Below are positions 24,323 through 33,402 of a stretch of DNA of 64,000 nucleotides, piece by piece. Source of the stretch: Adiantum capillus-veneris (taxonomy: Eukaryota > Streptophyta > Polypodiopsida > Polypodiales > Pteridaceae). The stretch covers positions 99,951,747 through 100,015,746 of the forward strand of contig CM043954.1 of NCBI GenBank assembly GCA_014529385.2, given 5' to 3'. Position 1 is the stretch's first letter, and each line of letters opens with the position of its first letter. The notes below the pieces were generated by a model. The model saw only the letters and a program-made list of their open reading frames with translations, was not told where the DNA came from and ran no database searches. Position numbers and translations under genes: made by a program.

Positions 24323-25273
24323 ATGTCTTCCGGCACTTGCAAGGGTTCTTCTTCTTCAACAAGGTCCACAACCATTGTGGAAAATGATCCAAAATCTCCT
24401 AAGTGTGGAGATAGCAACACAACCACCCAACCAACGACATCGGAAACCATGATCATGGCGTACTTGGTATCATTTCAAGAGATCGTAAACAAACAAGGCG
24501 AAGACTTACGAGCACTTGTAATGGAGAATGGCACACTAAGGGTACTTGTGGTTGAGAATGAGAATCTCAAGAGGACACTTGAGATGCAAACAACACGTTT
24601 GATGCAACTTGAAGAGGAAGTCAAGGAATGTAAACGCTCTCTTGTGGACTTGAATGCTTTGAAGGAGTGGATTAGCAAAGTAGAGCATGACCATGTATTG
24701 AAAGAGGAGAAATTTGACACTATGAGCCGGGATGTATGCGACATGAAAAATGTATGCACAAACAAGTCTTGGGTTGATGTATGTGGTAGCAATGTGGTTT
24801 CTAATTCCTCACTCATGCAAGCTATGGTTCAAACAAAGAATGTTGAGAATGTGGATGTGGAGGAGTTGAAGGAACGGGAGCGACGTTCCAAGAGCATTGT
24901 TATTCGTGGAATTCCCGAAGAGAAGTTAGAGACACCTCCTTCTCTTGCCATTGTTATTGAAGATTTCTTCAAAACCCACTTTGGCATGTCCGGAGTTATG
25001 GTCTATGGAGCACATAGAGTGGGGAATCAAGGAGCTCCTCGCTCGGGAGAACGGCCAATTGTATGCACCATGCCGGATGAGACCAAGCGAAAGATTATCC
25101 TTGATAATATTTGGATCTATTTGAGGGATACAAAATGTTTTGTATGTGAAGATCGCACTATTAAGCAACAAAATATGCGTCGCAAGGCATATGAGGAAAA
25201 GAATAATAAAAACAAGGAGATCTCTCATGAAGAAAATGTGCCCAAGGAGGAGGCAAGTCTCTCAAGCAAATAG
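24323..25273 (+). CDS. LINE ORF1 (coiled coil plus RRM-like RNA-binding domain)
   Basis: 316 codons. Residues about 50-130 form a heptad-rich coiled coil (ENGTLRVLVVENENLKRTLE). Residues about 190-300 look like the L1 ORF1p RRM/C-terminal domain: RSKSIVIRGIPEEKLETPPS, then GAHRVGN and RPIVCTMPDETKRKIILDN. Such proteins coat LINE RNA as an RNP. The N-terminus is Ser/Thr-rich. ATG 24,323 is the first ATG in frame. It ends with TAG (25,271-25,273) in the same frame as the endonuclease region that follows. Confidence 0.85.
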   Translation: MSSGTCKGSSSSTRSTTIVENDPKSPKCGDSNTTTQPTTSETMIMAYLVSFQEIVNKQGEDLRALVMENGTLRVLVVENENLKRTLEMQTTRLMQLEEEVKECKRSLVDLNALKEWISKVEHDHVLKEEKFDTMSRDVCDMKNVCTNKSWVDVCGSNVVSNSSLMQAMVQTKNVENVDVEELKERERRSKSIVIRGIPEEKLETPPSLAIVIEDFFKTHFGMSGVMVYGAHRVGNQGAPRSGERPIVCTMPDETKRKIILDNIWIYLRDTKCFVCEDRTIKQQNMRRKAYEEKNNKNKEISHEENVPKEEASLSSK

Positions 25274-25279
25274 GGATGC

Positions 25280-26218
25280 GTGACCTATGAGAACGAGTTA
25301 CAATTGAAAATATGCTTTTGGAATTGTAATGGATATCCATGGAATGCAGGGGTTGGCATTGATGAACTAACAAGCAAAGCCGATGTTGTACTTCTTGTTG
25401 AAACTTGGGAGCATGATACACAAAGGATTAACGGCTTAGAGGATTACAATGTACATTCATTAATGTGGTCAAAGAATCTCAAGCAACAAAGAGGACAAGG
25501 AGGGTTAGCATGTATGGTTAAGAAAGGATTGGAAGATTTTGTATCGATTGTGAAAGATGACAAGTACAAACGTTATGTATGGCTGAAAATTATGACACCA
25601 AAAAGAGCACCCATTTTTGTAGCCGGTTGCTACATTCCTCATCATGATTCTCCCTTTTATGCTTGCATGGATAGAGATCAACCATTTTCTGATTTGGAAG
25701 AGGACATTGCTTATTTCAAAGGTGAAGGTGATGTTATTGTATTTGGGGATATGAATGCTCGTACAAAAACATTGCAACATGATACTCAACAATTTGATAT
25801 GTTATACATTTCAAGGGAGTTGGAGGAAGTTCACTTGTATGATCGTACTTCAATGGATGAGAAAGAGCCGGATCACTATGGAAAGTTACTTTTACACATG
25901 TGTAATAGCACGGGTATGCTCATTGCCAATGGTGTATCTTTGTGGAGTGGAACCAATGGATTTACATGTAGGAGACATAATGGGGATAGTGTGATTGACT
26001 ATATGCTACTCTCTGAAGCCATCATGTATCGCATAAAGAGTTTTATGTTTGGTCAATGGACCCCGGAATCCGACCATCGCACCTTATGTATTGACCTTTC
26101 ATGTGGAGAAGCAACTAAGCATGATAATCTCAGCCAAAGGAAAGAGAAGTTATCACTATGTATGGATTTCAAACGGGCACCAATGTACATTGAAATGGTT
26201 GAGCAAAATTATGGATGA
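25280..26218 (+). CDS. LINE ORF2, apurinic-like endonuclease domain
   Basis: The frame is open directly after the ORF1 amber codon, with no ATG near its beginning (the first codons include GTG at 25,280). Signatures of the endonuclease/exonuclease/phosphatase fold are LKICFWNCNGYPW (metal/substrate Asn), VVLLVETWE (catalytic Glu), VFGDMNART (DxN) and TPESDHRTL (SDH). This enzyme nicks the target to prime reverse transcription. The frame ends NYG-TGA at 26,218, overlapping the next ATG by four bases. Because ORF1 and this frame are in phase, readthrough or a mutated sense codon could make one polypeptide. Confidence 0.85.
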   Translation: MTYENELQLKICFWNCNGYPWNAGVGIDELTSKADVVLLVETWEHDTQRINGLEDYNVHSLMWSKNLKQQRGQGGLACMVKKGLEDFVSIVKDDKYKRYVWLKIMTPKRAPIFVAGCYIPHHDSPFYACMDRDQPFSDLEEDIAYFKGEGDVIVFGDMNARTKTLQHDTQQFDMLYISRELEEVHLYDRTSMDEKEPDHYGKLLLHMCNSTGMLIANGVSLWSGTNGFTCRRHNGDSVIDYMLLSEAIMYRIKSFMFGQWTPESDHRTLCIDLSCGEATKHDNLSQRKEKLSLCMDFKRAPMYIEMVEQNYG

Positions 26219-28671
26219 CAAAGCTTCAATGTGATGCACCATTGGAAACTAAATGGGAAGCTTTCAAGAAATCTATTTGTTCTTGTGCGGAAGAATGCTT
26301 TGCCATAAAGCATCTCCATGGTATCAACAAACATAGATCACGCAAAAGGTGGTTTGATAAAGAATGTCAAGATGCTCGAAAGTCCTTGATAAAGCTTGAT
26401 GCAACTATGGACAAAGACAACTATCAAAGTCATTTGCATACATACAAGGCATTGATTCAAAAGAATAGAAGAAGATGGGAAGTAAAGCAACAAGAATTTC
26501 AAGTCCACGAAAAGGCACATGCATGTGGAAGATTTTGGAGAAACTTGAGAGGCAAGCGGGTTGAGAATTTTGGTAACTTGAGTCTAGTGGATATGTACAC
26601 ACATTGTAGGCAATTATATGAGCAAGCAATTACTCAAAAAATGCCATTTTATGGTTCACTCCCATGTATGCCGTCTTTTTTTACTATTGAGGATGTATGC
26701 GGGGGGCTTGAAAAGTTGGCCACTCGCAAAGCGGGATATCTTCAAGGTATCAAGCCGGAGATGATCAAATGGACGGGAGATTTTACCCATGAGTGGATGT
26801 GTGATATGTTCGACCTTGCACTTCAACATGGTATGCTTTATGATTGGAGTACTAATTGGGTTAAGCCTTTGCATAAAGGAGGGGATGTAAAGAATGTAAG
26901 CAACTACCGGACTATAATGATTGGGTCTCTTATGGCAAAGTTGTTTGGGTGCATAATGGAGATGAAATTGAGTGATTGGGATGAAGCGAATGACAAGCGT
27001 ACAAAGGGACAAGCGGATTCTCGTCGATGCCATAGCACCATTGATCATCTTGTCACTCTTTGTGTTCTCATAGAGGAAAGTCGGTTGAAAGGCAAGCGAT
27101 TGTATTGTTGTTTTGTGGACTTTAAAAAAGCCTTTGATATGATTCCACGTAACAAGTTGTGGAGAAGGATGGAAGAACTCCAAGTGCCAAGTGAGTTTAT
27201 GCTTGCGGTTTCTCGAATCTATGAGAAGGTGATTTGTAAATTGCGCATGGGAAGAGAAATTTCAGAAATTTTTGTAAGCACTATTGGGGTTAAACAAGGA
27301 TGTCCATTGTCACCAACTCTCTTTGGTCTATGCATCGATCAATTGGAACAAATGGTACTTCACTTTATGCAAGAAGAAGGTATTGAAGAGGTCACTATTT
27401 GCAATGCGGTAATCATGCTTTTGTTGTATGCGGATGATGTAGTGCTTCTAGCACACACTTTAGAAGATGCACAAAAGCTTATGGTTGTCCTTGAGAACTT
27501 TTTCTTGCATAGTGGGCTGATTGTAAATGAATCCAAAACAAAGGTTATGCTTGTGAAAACCAACCATAAGGAGAAGCCATGCATTGTGTACAACAACGAG
27601 ACAGTTGAAGTTGTTGAGAGCTTTAAGTACCCTTGCCTTGAGGTTCCATCCAATCACAAGTGGCATGAATGTGCTATGCGTCGTTTGGAAGCGGGAAAGA
27701 GAGCATATTATGCATTTGAGAACATGTGTAATGCGGGAAACATCAAGTGTTGGGTTCTCAAGAAGTATCTTTTTGATGCATTGGTGACACCGGTTCTTCT
27801 TTATGGAGTTGAAGTGTGGGGCGAGAGCATCTCAAAGTCTACTTGGAAAGAGTTCGAGAATGTCCAAAAGCGTTTTCTTACAAACTTTCTCCAAGTTAAG
27901 ACACAAACACCATATATGCTCCTACTTCTTGAGTCGGGATCTCTTCCAATTGAGGTTATGGCCATGGAAAGGGTTGTGGAGTACATGATAAAGATGCGTC
28001 AAAACCCCTCACATCGACTTCCTACAATTGCATGGGAAGCAAGCAAAAAAGTTCAAAAGACGCATAAAAGCAAGATCTTGAGCACGGGATGGATGCAAGA
28101 CATAAAGAAGTGGTTTGGGAGATGGGATGCATTACACTTGCTACATGATGCTTCAATTGACTCTCAAGTGAATGAAGCTTTTCTACAACGCCAATGTATT
28201 ACGGCTTGGGAGAAATCCGGTGGGTCACGCTTCATACATTACACCACCTATATTGCCCCCAACTACAAAACCATGTTCTTCGCTGAGAGAGGAAACCATA
28301 CTCACACTTACATGCTTGAGCCTATTCCCTTGTCCCCGATACGCACTATCGCAGCAATTCGGCTTAGCTCCCATTTCCTTCGATGCGAGATAGGGCGTTG
28401 GGGCAATGGAGAAGAGTCAAATCAATTGTGCACATTATGCTCACTGCAAGTTCGCGAGTCTGAGTACCACACACTACTAGAGTGCTCAGCTTTTGATCAC
28501 ATCCGAACTTGCTTCTCTCACATTTTCAGCCATAACTTAGACCTACACACTTTCCTCTCCCAGCCAAAGTGTGGGCTCTCCATTGCGACTCTCATCACTA
28601 CAATTTTGGAGCATCGAGAGTCACTCATCAGCCATACACATACTACATCACATGTAACTTTGGTCCCATAG
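26215..28671 (+). CDS. LINE ORF2, reverse transcriptase and C-terminal zinc knuckle
   Basis: 818 codons. RT motifs are in order: FVDFKKAFDMIPRNKLW (first catalytic Asp), GVKQGCPLSPTLFGL and LLYADDVVLLAH (YADD). A thumb/linker region follows, then a C-terminal CCHC-type knuckle, CTLCSLQVRESEYHTLLEC. The ATG at 26,215 overlaps the TGA of the endonuclease frame as ATGA. This could reflect coupled re-initiation, but a single-base indel splitting a once continuous ORF2 is the simpler reading. No internal stops occur over 2.4 kb, so the insertion is fairly young. Confidence 0.9.
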   Translation: MTKLQCDAPLETKWEAFKKSICSCAEECFAIKHLHGINKHRSRKRWFDKECQDARKSLIKLDATMDKDNYQSHLHTYKALIQKNRRRWEVKQQEFQVHEKAHACGRFWRNLRGKRVENFGNLSLVDMYTHCRQLYEQAITQKMPFYGSLPCMPSFFTIEDVCGGLEKLATRKAGYLQGIKPEMIKWTGDFTHEWMCDMFDLALQHGMLYDWSTNWVKPLHKGGDVKNVSNYRTIMIGSLMAKLFGCIMEMKLSDWDEANDKRTKGQADSRRCHSTIDHLVTLCVLIEESRLKGKRLYCCFVDFKKAFDMIPRNKLWRRMEELQVPSEFMLAVSRIYEKVICKLRMGREISEIFVSTIGVKQGCPLSPTLFGLCIDQLEQMVLHFMQEEGIEEVTICNAVIMLLLYADDVVLLAHTLEDAQKLMVVLENFFLHSGLIVNESKTKVMLVKTNHKEKPCIVYNNETVEVVESFKYPCLEVPSNHKWHECAMRRLEAGKRAYYAFENMCNAGNIKCWVLKKYLFDALVTPVLLYGVEVWGESISKSTWKEFENVQKRFLTNFLQVKTQTPYMLLLLESGSLPIEVMAMERVVEYMIKMRQNPSHRLPTIAWEASKKVQKTHKSKILSTGWMQDIKKWFGRWDALHLLHDASIDSQVNEAFLQRQCITAWEKSGGSRFIHYTTYIAPNYKTMFFAERGNHTHTYMLEPIPLSPIRTIAAIRLSSHFLRCEIGRWGNGEESNQLCTLCSLQVRESEYHTLLECSAFDHIRTCFSHIFSHNLDLHTFLSQPKCGLSIATLITTILEHRESLISHTHTTSHVTLVP

Positions 28672-28715
28672 GTCATATTTGACCTCCGAGGACGATAATA
28701 AAATCTATCTATCTA

Positions 28716-28782
<67 letters not shown>

Positions 28783-28783
28783 A

Positions 28784-28841
28784 GTACTAAAGGCGCACAT
28801 AGAGAGTTGCAAAGAGTACGTGGTTGTCTGTGTGCGCCTTT

Positions 28842-28846
<5 letters not shown>
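28784..28846. repeat. Foldback (MITE-like) hairpin
   Basis: The 16-bp arms GTACTAAAGGCGCACA (28,784-28,799) and its exact complement TGTGCGCCTTTAGTAC (28,831-28,846) enclose a 31-base loop. A related unit lies at 28,933-28,995 with one arm mismatch. Confidence 0.8.
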
Positions 28847-28880
<34 letters not shown>

Positions 28881-28932
28881 CTACCTCTCAACAGTACTAA
28901 CACACACACACACACAGAGCTACCTCTCAACA

Positions 28933-28995
28933 GTACTAAAGGTGCACGGAGAGAGTTGCAAAGGGTACTTGGTTGTGTCTGCGCACCTTTAGTAC
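28933..28995. repeat. Foldback (MITE-like) hairpin, second copy
   Basis: The 15-bp arms GTACTAAAGGTGCAC and GCGCACCTTTAGTAC (28,981-28,995) pair with one mismatch around a loop similar to the first copy (GAGAGTTGCAAAG). A repeated CAGAGCTACCTCTCAACA precedes each. Confidence 0.75.
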
Positions 28996-29292
28996 ATAGA
29001 TAGATAGAGACAGATAGAGAGAGAGAGTGTGTGTGTGTGTGTGTCTGTTTGCGACCCTGTGTCTGTGTGTGTGTGTGTCTATGTCTGTGTGTGTGTGTAT
29101 GTGTGTGTGTGTGTTCAACAGTATGGGTTTTTGTTTATTTCCACACACACACACACACACTCTGCTAGCTATTGTTAGAAATATACAAAGAAAGAAAGAG
29201 GGAGAGAGTGAGAGATAACCTTTTGTTGGTGGAGTTTGCAAAAACTCCATGGGAGCCGTCTGCTCCATTGCGCTTCCTTTGCTTTCTCTCTG

Positions 29293-29346
<54 letters not shown>

Positions 29347-29455
29347 ATAGTAATGAGTCTCCCTCCCTCTCTCTCTTTCTCTGTCTCTCAGTTTCTCTTT
29401 CTCTCTCTCTCTCTCTTTCTTGCTCAATTCTGAGGTTTCACTCTCTTTCTATGGT

Positions 29456-29559
<104 letters not shown>

Positions 29560-29816
29560 AGACACATATAACGGTTACCCCCGATGGCACCCCACATGGT
29601 AATTAAAATAGAATCTAGTGTGCATGATGCTGCACGTGTGGTCATTTAATGCGCCTGGATACGTTAAAACGTGACACCTAAAAGGCATGAGAGAGAAAGA
29701 TAGACACCGAGAGAGTGAAAGAGAGTGAGAAAAAGAGAAACTGAGCCTCCGTCTGCGTCTCCGACAGAAAGAACGTGAAAAAGAGAGTAGGCTTCGCTTC
29801 TCCTACAAAGGTTTGG

Positions 29817-29886
<70 letters not shown>

Positions 29887-29889
<3 letters not shown>

Positions 29890-30982
29890 CCATTGCCGTT
29901 GCCGCATCGACTGTCTGCACCATTGCCGCGTCGACTAGCATCACAGGGGTAGTCTTTTGCGAGGGAAGCTTTGCCTGCCATCGATTTGATTTTTCAACAT
30001 TGACTGGCTCAGCTGGCCTCAAAAGCATCGAGCTCTAACATCAACCAGAGTCACACCACAAGAAGCCACAATCACATGAGCATGGCTACTAGGGCTTCGT
30101 CCCGCAACAAACTTACCTTCGCCGGGGTTGTGGCAACGCCCCCAAAGCTAGACAGCACTATCCGCCTCCAAAATAAAGTTGAAAGGCTCCGCAAGGAGAA
30201 CGACGAGCTGAAACAGAGAATTGTTGCCATTGAGCTTCAGCTCACCACAATGGAGAAAGACAAGAAAGAAGAGATCGAGCAGATGGAAGCCAAGCTCAAG
30301 AAAACGAAGGTAGATGTAGAAACCACCCTCACAAAGGCTGTCAAGAATCACGTGCAAGAGGTCATCTCTAACAAAGTTGAAGCCCGTGTGGCTTCTACGC
30401 TACGCGAACGACAAAGGCAAGATGACATCGCCCTCAATGTCCACATCGACGGGCTTCCAAGCGGCTGGAAAGGGAAGGGGGACATCGAATTTGGTAAGGC
30501 ACTTCCTCTAATTCAAGTGGCACTCCCCATGATACAATGGGATGAAGAGGCAATCACTGTAGTTACACACGAGTATCGAACCAACCATGCCATCCTCACT
30601 CTCAAGACTAAATTGGATCGAATCAGACTCCTTCAACAATCAAGGCTTCTCCAAGACACTAAATTTTGGTTTGCGGAAGATCTTACACCCGCTCAACTCA
30701 AACAAAAAAAAGTAGAACTTCAAAAGGTACGCGAAGCACGTGCAGCAGGAAAATGGGCAATGTACCAAGGAGGTAAAGCCATCATCCAGGAGTTTCAAAC
30801 TCCTAAACGAGCCTCCCTCCCACTTGCTCCCTCTTAGGTTTTTTCTTGTTCTCTTTTCTTGTTTATCCCCCATTGGACCCTCAGTCCTCAACTGAGATGT
30901 ATATGACAACCCTATCCATTGTAATGTTTTGTTCTTTTCTGGTCCCATAGGTCATATATGACCTCCGTGGACGATAATATAA
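29887..30982 (+). mobile_element. ORF1-only 'half-LINE' sharing the LINE 3' tail
   Basis: It begins right after (TC)n at 29,886, carries one ORF (30,076-30,837) and a short 3' region, and ends with GGTCCCATAGGTCATATATG...GACGATAATATAATC before (TATC)n(TC)n. The last ~42 bp match the 3' end of the LINE at 28,662-28,703. No endonuclease or RT is present, so mobility would depend on a LINE that recognises the common tail. Confidence 0.75.
30076..30837 (+). CDS. ORF1p-like RNA-binding protein of the half-LINE
   Basis: 253 codons from ATG 30,076 (MSMATRASSRNKLTFAG). A coiled coil (about residues 30-105: ERLRKENDELKQRIVAIELQ) is followed by an RRM-like/C-terminal domain: NVHIDGLPSGWKGKGDIEFG, then RTNHAILTLKTKLDRIRLLQ and FWFAEDLTPAQLKQKKVELQ. 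This is the LINE ORF1p layout, but its sequence is far from the ORF1 at 24,323, so it is not a simple deletion copy of that LINE. No internal stops. Confidence 0.8.
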   Translation: MSMATRASSRNKLTFAGVVATPPKLDSTIRLQNKVERLRKENDELKQRIVAIELQLTTMEKDKKEEIEQMEAKLKKTKVDVETTLTKAVKNHVQEVISNKVEARVASTLRERQRQDDIALNVHIDGLPSGWKGKGDIEFGKALPLIQVALPMIQWDEEAITVVTHEYRTNHAILTLKTKLDRIRLLQQSRLLQDTKFWFAEDLTPAQLKQKKVELQKVREARAAGKWAMYQGGKAIIQEFQTPKRASLPLAPS

Positions 30983-30990
30983 TCTATCTA

Positions 30991-31061
<71 letters not shown>

Positions 31062-31123
31062 TTCTAAAAGGTCACCCTCTGCCTCTCTCTCTCTCTCTCT
31101 CTATCACCGTCTCTCTTTCTCAA

Positions 31124-31207
<84 letters not shown>

Positions 31208-31325
31208 GTGTGTGTGTGTGTGTTTCATTTTCTCTCTTTCTTTCTCTCGTAGGAAATTTCATATCTCTCTCTCTTACACACACACACACATACAACACAC
31301 ACACACACACACACTCACACACAGA

Positions 31326-31376
<51 letters not shown>

Positions 31377-31588
31377 ATGGCACGCTATCGAGAAATTTGC
31401 GGTCTTGCCAGGAAAGCACCGGGCTTATGGCTGTGAGAGTTTGTGAGAGAACTCAACAAAAGCTATATGAAGGAGTTAAACCATGGATGCCATGAAGACT
31501 AGGGTTTGGAAAGAAGTGCAATCAAAGAAGACTCACTCTTTCTCTCTTGCACTCACACACACACAAAGAAAGAACGCAAAAGAGAATG
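30983..31588. repeat. (TC)n / (GT)n / (AC)n microsatellites
   Basis: (TATC)n then (TC)n to about 31,051, (TC)n 31,127-31,203, (AC)n near 31,275-31,322, (TC)n 31,328-31,375. The unique remainder (31,376-31,588) includes a short open stretch, MARYREICGLARKAPGLWL, that I cannot place. Confidence 0.85.
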
Positions 31589-32016
31589 TCAAAACAATAC
31601 GAAGATGAAAACATCAAGGCTATGGTCATATCGTATCATGGGTAATATGAAAGGGTTAATGGATGAGTTAATGGCATTCAATCTTGGCTGACCAAATAGG
31701 CTACGAATTGTTCTTTGGAATTGTAGTTTTGTGCTTACCATAATATATATTTTTTGCCTAGTGATTGGGATTAATTGTGTGTACAAATCCTCTTGGTTCA
31801 TAGCAAGATAACTACGCTTACATCAAAAGAAAAATTATAGTCTATGAGAGGTAGTATGATGGGATCCGGTGATAGAAGTATTTCATTGAGCCTTTCAGGA
31901 CCGAAGAGAAACACTATACGTTGTTGAAAGTGTATTTTACGGCTAATCCATACGTTAATTCTAATAGATCGTATAGAGTGAAAGCGATAGAAATGATCAT
32001 CATGTGGGTTATTCAT
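31589..32016 (-). other. Two tandem homologous small ORFs (diverged ~210-bp repeat)
   Basis: The minus ORFs 32,016-31,798 (72 aa) and 31,801-31,589 (70 aa) are related to each other: QQRIVFLFGPERLNEI versus QRTIRSLFGQPRLNAI, then IILPLIDYNFSFDV versus FILPMIRYDHSLDV. They overlap by four bases (ATGA). The simplest reading is an old 209-bp tandem duplication whose frame happens to stay open. Real translation is unproven and no family is recognised. Confidence 0.45.
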
Positions 32017-32269
32017 CTAGGATAGTATGTGAGAAATGTAGATATGAGAGAAGTGAAGAGATGAGAAGTTTCCCTCCCAAGCCCTATTCTTGCCCGTAGG
32101 CAATAAGGATACTGCGGGGAGAGATGTACCTGTAGCAAAGAGAACCTAGAGAGGATGAATTACTAAGAATGAGAGAGATAGGTTTGGTTAAGGAGATGAG
32201 ATTAGATACATATATATATGTTGGATTAGAGATGAAAATGAAAACAACAAGAAATCAAGAAAACATCAA

Positions 32270-33392
32270 TGTAGAACACATCTTACTTGAAACCCTTCGG
32301 CACCATTATTGATGGGAGAGAGAAGAAGAGGGGAGAATTCAACGTTGATTGATACGCCAAGTACAACACCTTCTTTGATTAGAGTTGATCCTCCAAGGAT
32401 GGCGTACAAGAATGGCTAGTTTTCCTCTAGGAGAAAGTGTAGGCTTGGGCTTATGTTAATGGGGCTAAGTACAATTAGGCATTACTACTCACTCCCTCAA
32501 GAATTCCTCTCATCAATGGCTTGAATGCTTGAGTTCCTTCCAAGGAAGAAGAGGTCCCCTTTTATAGGTGAAGGGAACCCACAAGGGTTTACACAAGAAG
32601 AGAGGAGCCAGTGTGAACAGGAATTGGAAAAGTTGGAAATGAGCTGTCCCTGCATGATGTGGGCAGACTGGGGTCCAGTATTTTGATCATATCTCCTCAA
32701 CCGTAGCTCCAAAAAAGTAAAAATATGGGCAGAAACTTCAGCTCATTAGCTACGATTTTCATTTTAAAATCATTCTCCAATTCGGATTGGAACCTTGTGT
32801 AAAAAATTCATCAAAATAGGGTCCATTTCTGGCAGCAAAAGTCTTCATGTGGTCCCCTTAACCTAGACTTTCATTTGATTCCAAAGGACACCTCATGCCA
32901 TATGAAATCATGACATTGCTCCTTGACAAAGTTTTGTAATCATGCTTGCAATAATGCATTAAAATAAGTGTATCTTTGAAATCATGCCACCTAGTGTCCC
33001 ACTAGGATTTGATTCTCTCCTAGTAGCTATTTAAAAAGAAATATAAGAAAAGTATAAAAAATACATAGAATATATATATATTGGAGTTTACCCTAGATAT
33101 AGGATCTAGCTAGGGTGTGAGATGATAATGAAATAGTAGAAATAAAGAATCAATGCTTTTTTTGCCCCAAGTTAAAGAGGCGAAGCTATTGACACTTTTC
33201 CCATAGTATTTTTTTTTATGGTAAAGTAAGAATACATTACCCTTGAGATAAATAATAAGATGAGATAGAAAGCTTATTTTTATACTTACATATGCATATG
33301 TACATTATAGGAAATATAATTATGTATCTAAAAAAAATACAAGATAGATTTTGTAGCATGCGTTCCCACTATGTACGTGTCACAGCACGACA
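32270..33392 (-). repeat. 3' LTR of G2
   Basis: In plus orientation TGTAGAACAC...CAGCACGACA. Same length, 1,123 bp, as the other copy. It contains an ATATATATA run near 33,070 and an ORF-like 71-codon stretch repeated in both LTRs that I do not regard as a gene. Confidence 0.95.
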
Positions 33393-33402
33393 TCCACCCC
33401 CT

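Larger units (their letters stand above)
24090..28703 (+). mobile_element. LINE (non-LTR retrotransposon), nearly complete
   Basis: A 5' region with a terminal hairpin is followed by ORF1 (24,323-25,273), an endonuclease region and an RT ORF. The 3' tail (28,662-28,703) starts GGTCCCATAGGTCATATTTG and ends in (TATC)n followed by (TC)n. Both ends abut TC repeats. The same 3' tail is found on the short element at 30,941-30,982. Coding capacity is almost intact: one in-frame amber stop between ORF1 and ORF2, and one frame change between endonuclease and RT. Confidence 0.9.

Noticed and set aside
32497-32712. 71-codon ORF present in both LTRs of G2 (also 37,888-38,103)
   Set aside because: Identical because the LTRs are identical; no recognisable protein and no reason to expect an LTR gene.
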